DNA from: an uncultured Gammaproteobacteria bacterium
Lineage (GTDB): Bacteria; Pseudomonadota; Gammaproteobacteria; Pseudomonadales; Azotimanducaceae_A
NCBI GenBank assembly: GCA_913041025.1
Contig: CAJWGQ010000051.1
Location: forward strand, 1 to 15,923
Length of the DNA stretch: 15,923 bases
Direction: 5' to 3'
Shown here: positions 14,897 through 15,923 of the stretch, piece by piece
Layout: each line of letters starts with the position of its first letter
Position numbering within the stretch: position 1 is the stretch's first letter
Translations under genes and position numbers: made by a program
The notes under the pieces: model-generated
What the model saw: the letters and a program-made list of their open reading frames with translations, nothing else
What the model was told of the DNA's origin: nothing
Databases searched by the model: none

Positions 14897-15880
14897 TCAG
14901 TTGGCTTTGGCATTCAAGGTTTCATCGCGCACTTGTTGACCGATTTCCTTGATTTTATCGAATTCTTGTCTGCGGCGTTTGATCTCGTCTGCTGGAATAC
15001 GGTCCACATTTTGGAAATCAAGTTTCCAGTCGTGACTGGTTGACCAGATTTCAGGTGATTGAACAGTGGTCCTAGGTGCAATTGAGTTTTCCAAGAGCTT
15101 TAGGGCAAGCTCTAATGTTATGTCTTGCGAAGCTGCATTATTTGGTTTGCCAGCGGAGTTGCCAAGCGGGAAATCGGAGAATAAAAACCTAGGAACACCG
15201 CAGTGCTCAACGATGTCCTTAGCAGAACCCGCAATCACAGTAGGAATGTTATTAGCTTCCAGGTGTCTCGCGACCAGACTCACGGTCTGGTGGCAGACCG
15301 GTCAGTTGGGCACCAGTAGCACGACGTCTACGCCGTCTTTTTTTACAAGATCTAGCAAATCAGAACAGTCCTGTTGAATGGTGGTTGCTTGGCTGCGATT
15401 GGTAGGTGCTCCGTAGTATCTTGTCGAAAGCTCGCCGACTCTGCCTCTTTGTTGGGCTCTTCTAAGCGCTTCAAGAGGAAAGAAGGAATTTATGTCTTCG
15501 GCAGTAGAATATTTCCTGTCGTAGCCGACATGCGATATACCCAGAAAGTCAACCTGATCAGTATTTCCTGCATAGACCTCGTAAAATTTTGCGGCCGCGT
15601 TATATGGAGCTCCTGGTCCTTGGTCTCCAGCGCCTTTTTTATAAGGAGCGGCAGTGGTAATTAGACCGATCTTAGACTGAGCCAGTGGTTTAGTCAGAGT
15701 TGTAAAAGGTACTTCTGAGTAGGCGGCCCATTGGTAAGGATTGCCATAGCCAAGGGCTAAATAATAGTCTCTGAGCCTTTGCATGTAGGGTATAGATTCA
15801 AGGATAGGCTCTTCAGAATTGGTTAAATGGTTAGGCTTGATTGTAATTTGCGATGTATTCATAGCTTTAGAGTCTCGCAT
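14897..15880 (-). CDS. GrdB-related selenoprotein (in-frame UGA read as selenocysteine at residue 193)
   Basis: Two same-frame pieces join through a single TGA (15304-15302) into one 327-residue protein. Across the junction the sequence reads VVLLVPN-U-PVCHQTVSLV, a redox U-x-x-C motif at 193-196, and both halves share one family. The first half contains the ESIPYMQRLRDYYLALGYGN (28-47) and GDQGPGAPYNAAAKFYEVY (85-103) stretches. The second half contains KDIVEHCGVPRFLFSDFPLG. I recognise this as the glycine/sarcosine/betaine reductase selenoprotein B-like family, many aerobic members of which have Cys in place of Sec. The reaction of these aerobic relatives is unknown, and no GrdA/C/D/E partners are present in this window. 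The ATG at 15880 has AAGG eight bases upstream. The true stop at 14897-14899 is also TGA. Confidence 0.85.
15269..15304 (-). promoter_or_regulatory. Sec UGA codon and bacterial SECIS-like hairpin
   Basis: On the coding strand, directly after the UGA (15304-15302), ACCAGAC (15291-15285) pairs with GTCTGGT (15279-15273) around a five-base CGUGA loop. Below it come a C-C mismatch and three more pairs (UGC with GCG). Counting from the UGA, the loop G is nucleotide 19. Bacterial SECIS elements recognised by SelB have a small apical loop with G in the first two positions, roughly 16-37 nt from the UGA, so the geometry fits. A competing stem, GGUCUG-CCAC-CAGACC, overlaps it. Confidence 0.72.
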
Positions 15881-15923
15881 ATTAGTTGCCTTAAGGTTAG
15901 ATCAAACTATCTTTTTTATGCCC

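Noticed and set aside
14897..15283. Treating this as a separate 128-residue gene starting at GTG 15283
   Set aside because: It is in frame with the upstream piece through a single TGA, starts in the middle of a conserved motif and lacks a ribosome binding site. The joined selenoprotein explains both parts.
15283..15298. GGTCTG-CCAC-CAGACC stem as a transcription terminator
   Set aside because: No U-run follows, and it lies within the coding region of the selenoprotein. It is at most an alternative fold to the SECIS hairpin.
14897..15880. Pseudogene caused by a nonsense mutation
   Set aside because: The TGA sits exactly in a U-x-x-C context with a SECIS-like hairpin at the right distance, and the rest of the frame is intact. 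A random nonsense mutation would rarely land there.

Overview
This is a chromosomal window from a Gram-negative bacterium, most likely a (probably marine) gammaproteobacterium. That assignment rests on the gene mix: a full-length UvrB, a ferredoxin/flavodoxin-NADP reductase ending in the AFVE tail, lipoproteins, an inner-membrane UppP, a rhizobial-style GlpSTPQUV transporter and a SelB-type (UGA) selenoprotein. It is inference. No marker in the window fixes the taxon.

Left part (1-4041). A FadR/PdhR-subfamily GntR regulator runs off the left edge on the minus strand. Upstream of it are four tandem 14-bp TTGG-type operator-like units, one of which is a perfect PdhR-style palindrome. On the plus strand follow a small, very acidic unknown protein, uvrB (excision repair), fpr (flavoprotein reductase) and a tRNA-Val(GAC) gene.

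Central part (4122-12942, all minus strand). Nine closely packed genes are read right to left. They are an alpha/beta hydrolase with an N-terminal membrane segment, a secreted PHB-depolymerase/feruloyl-esterase-type lipoprotein, and then glpS-glpT-glpP-glpQ-glpU-glpV in exactly the order known for the rhizobial glycerol ABC importer. A second membrane-anchored alpha/beta hydrolase closes the run. Several of the transporter genes overlap by 4 or 8 bp. The arrangement suggests ester or lipid hydrolysis outside or at the membrane, coupled to uptake of the released glycerol or a similar polyol. The two ATPases are asymmetric: one lacks the switch histidine, the other has a degenerate signature motif. 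This predicts a heterodimer with one canonical ATP site.

Right part (13132-15923). A plus-strand luciferase-like monooxygenase is followed by a strong hairpin terminator that touches the stop codon of the convergent uppP gene. Upstream of uppP, on the same strand, is the most notable item. What look like two ORFs (15305-15880 and 14897-15283) are one 327-residue gene interrupted by an in-frame TGA. The TGA lies in a U-P-V-C context and is followed at the right distance by a bacterial SECIS-like hairpin. I call it a GrdB-related selenoprotein.

No insertion sequences, CRISPR arrays or phage genes were seen. No stretch longer than about 200 bp lacks a gene.
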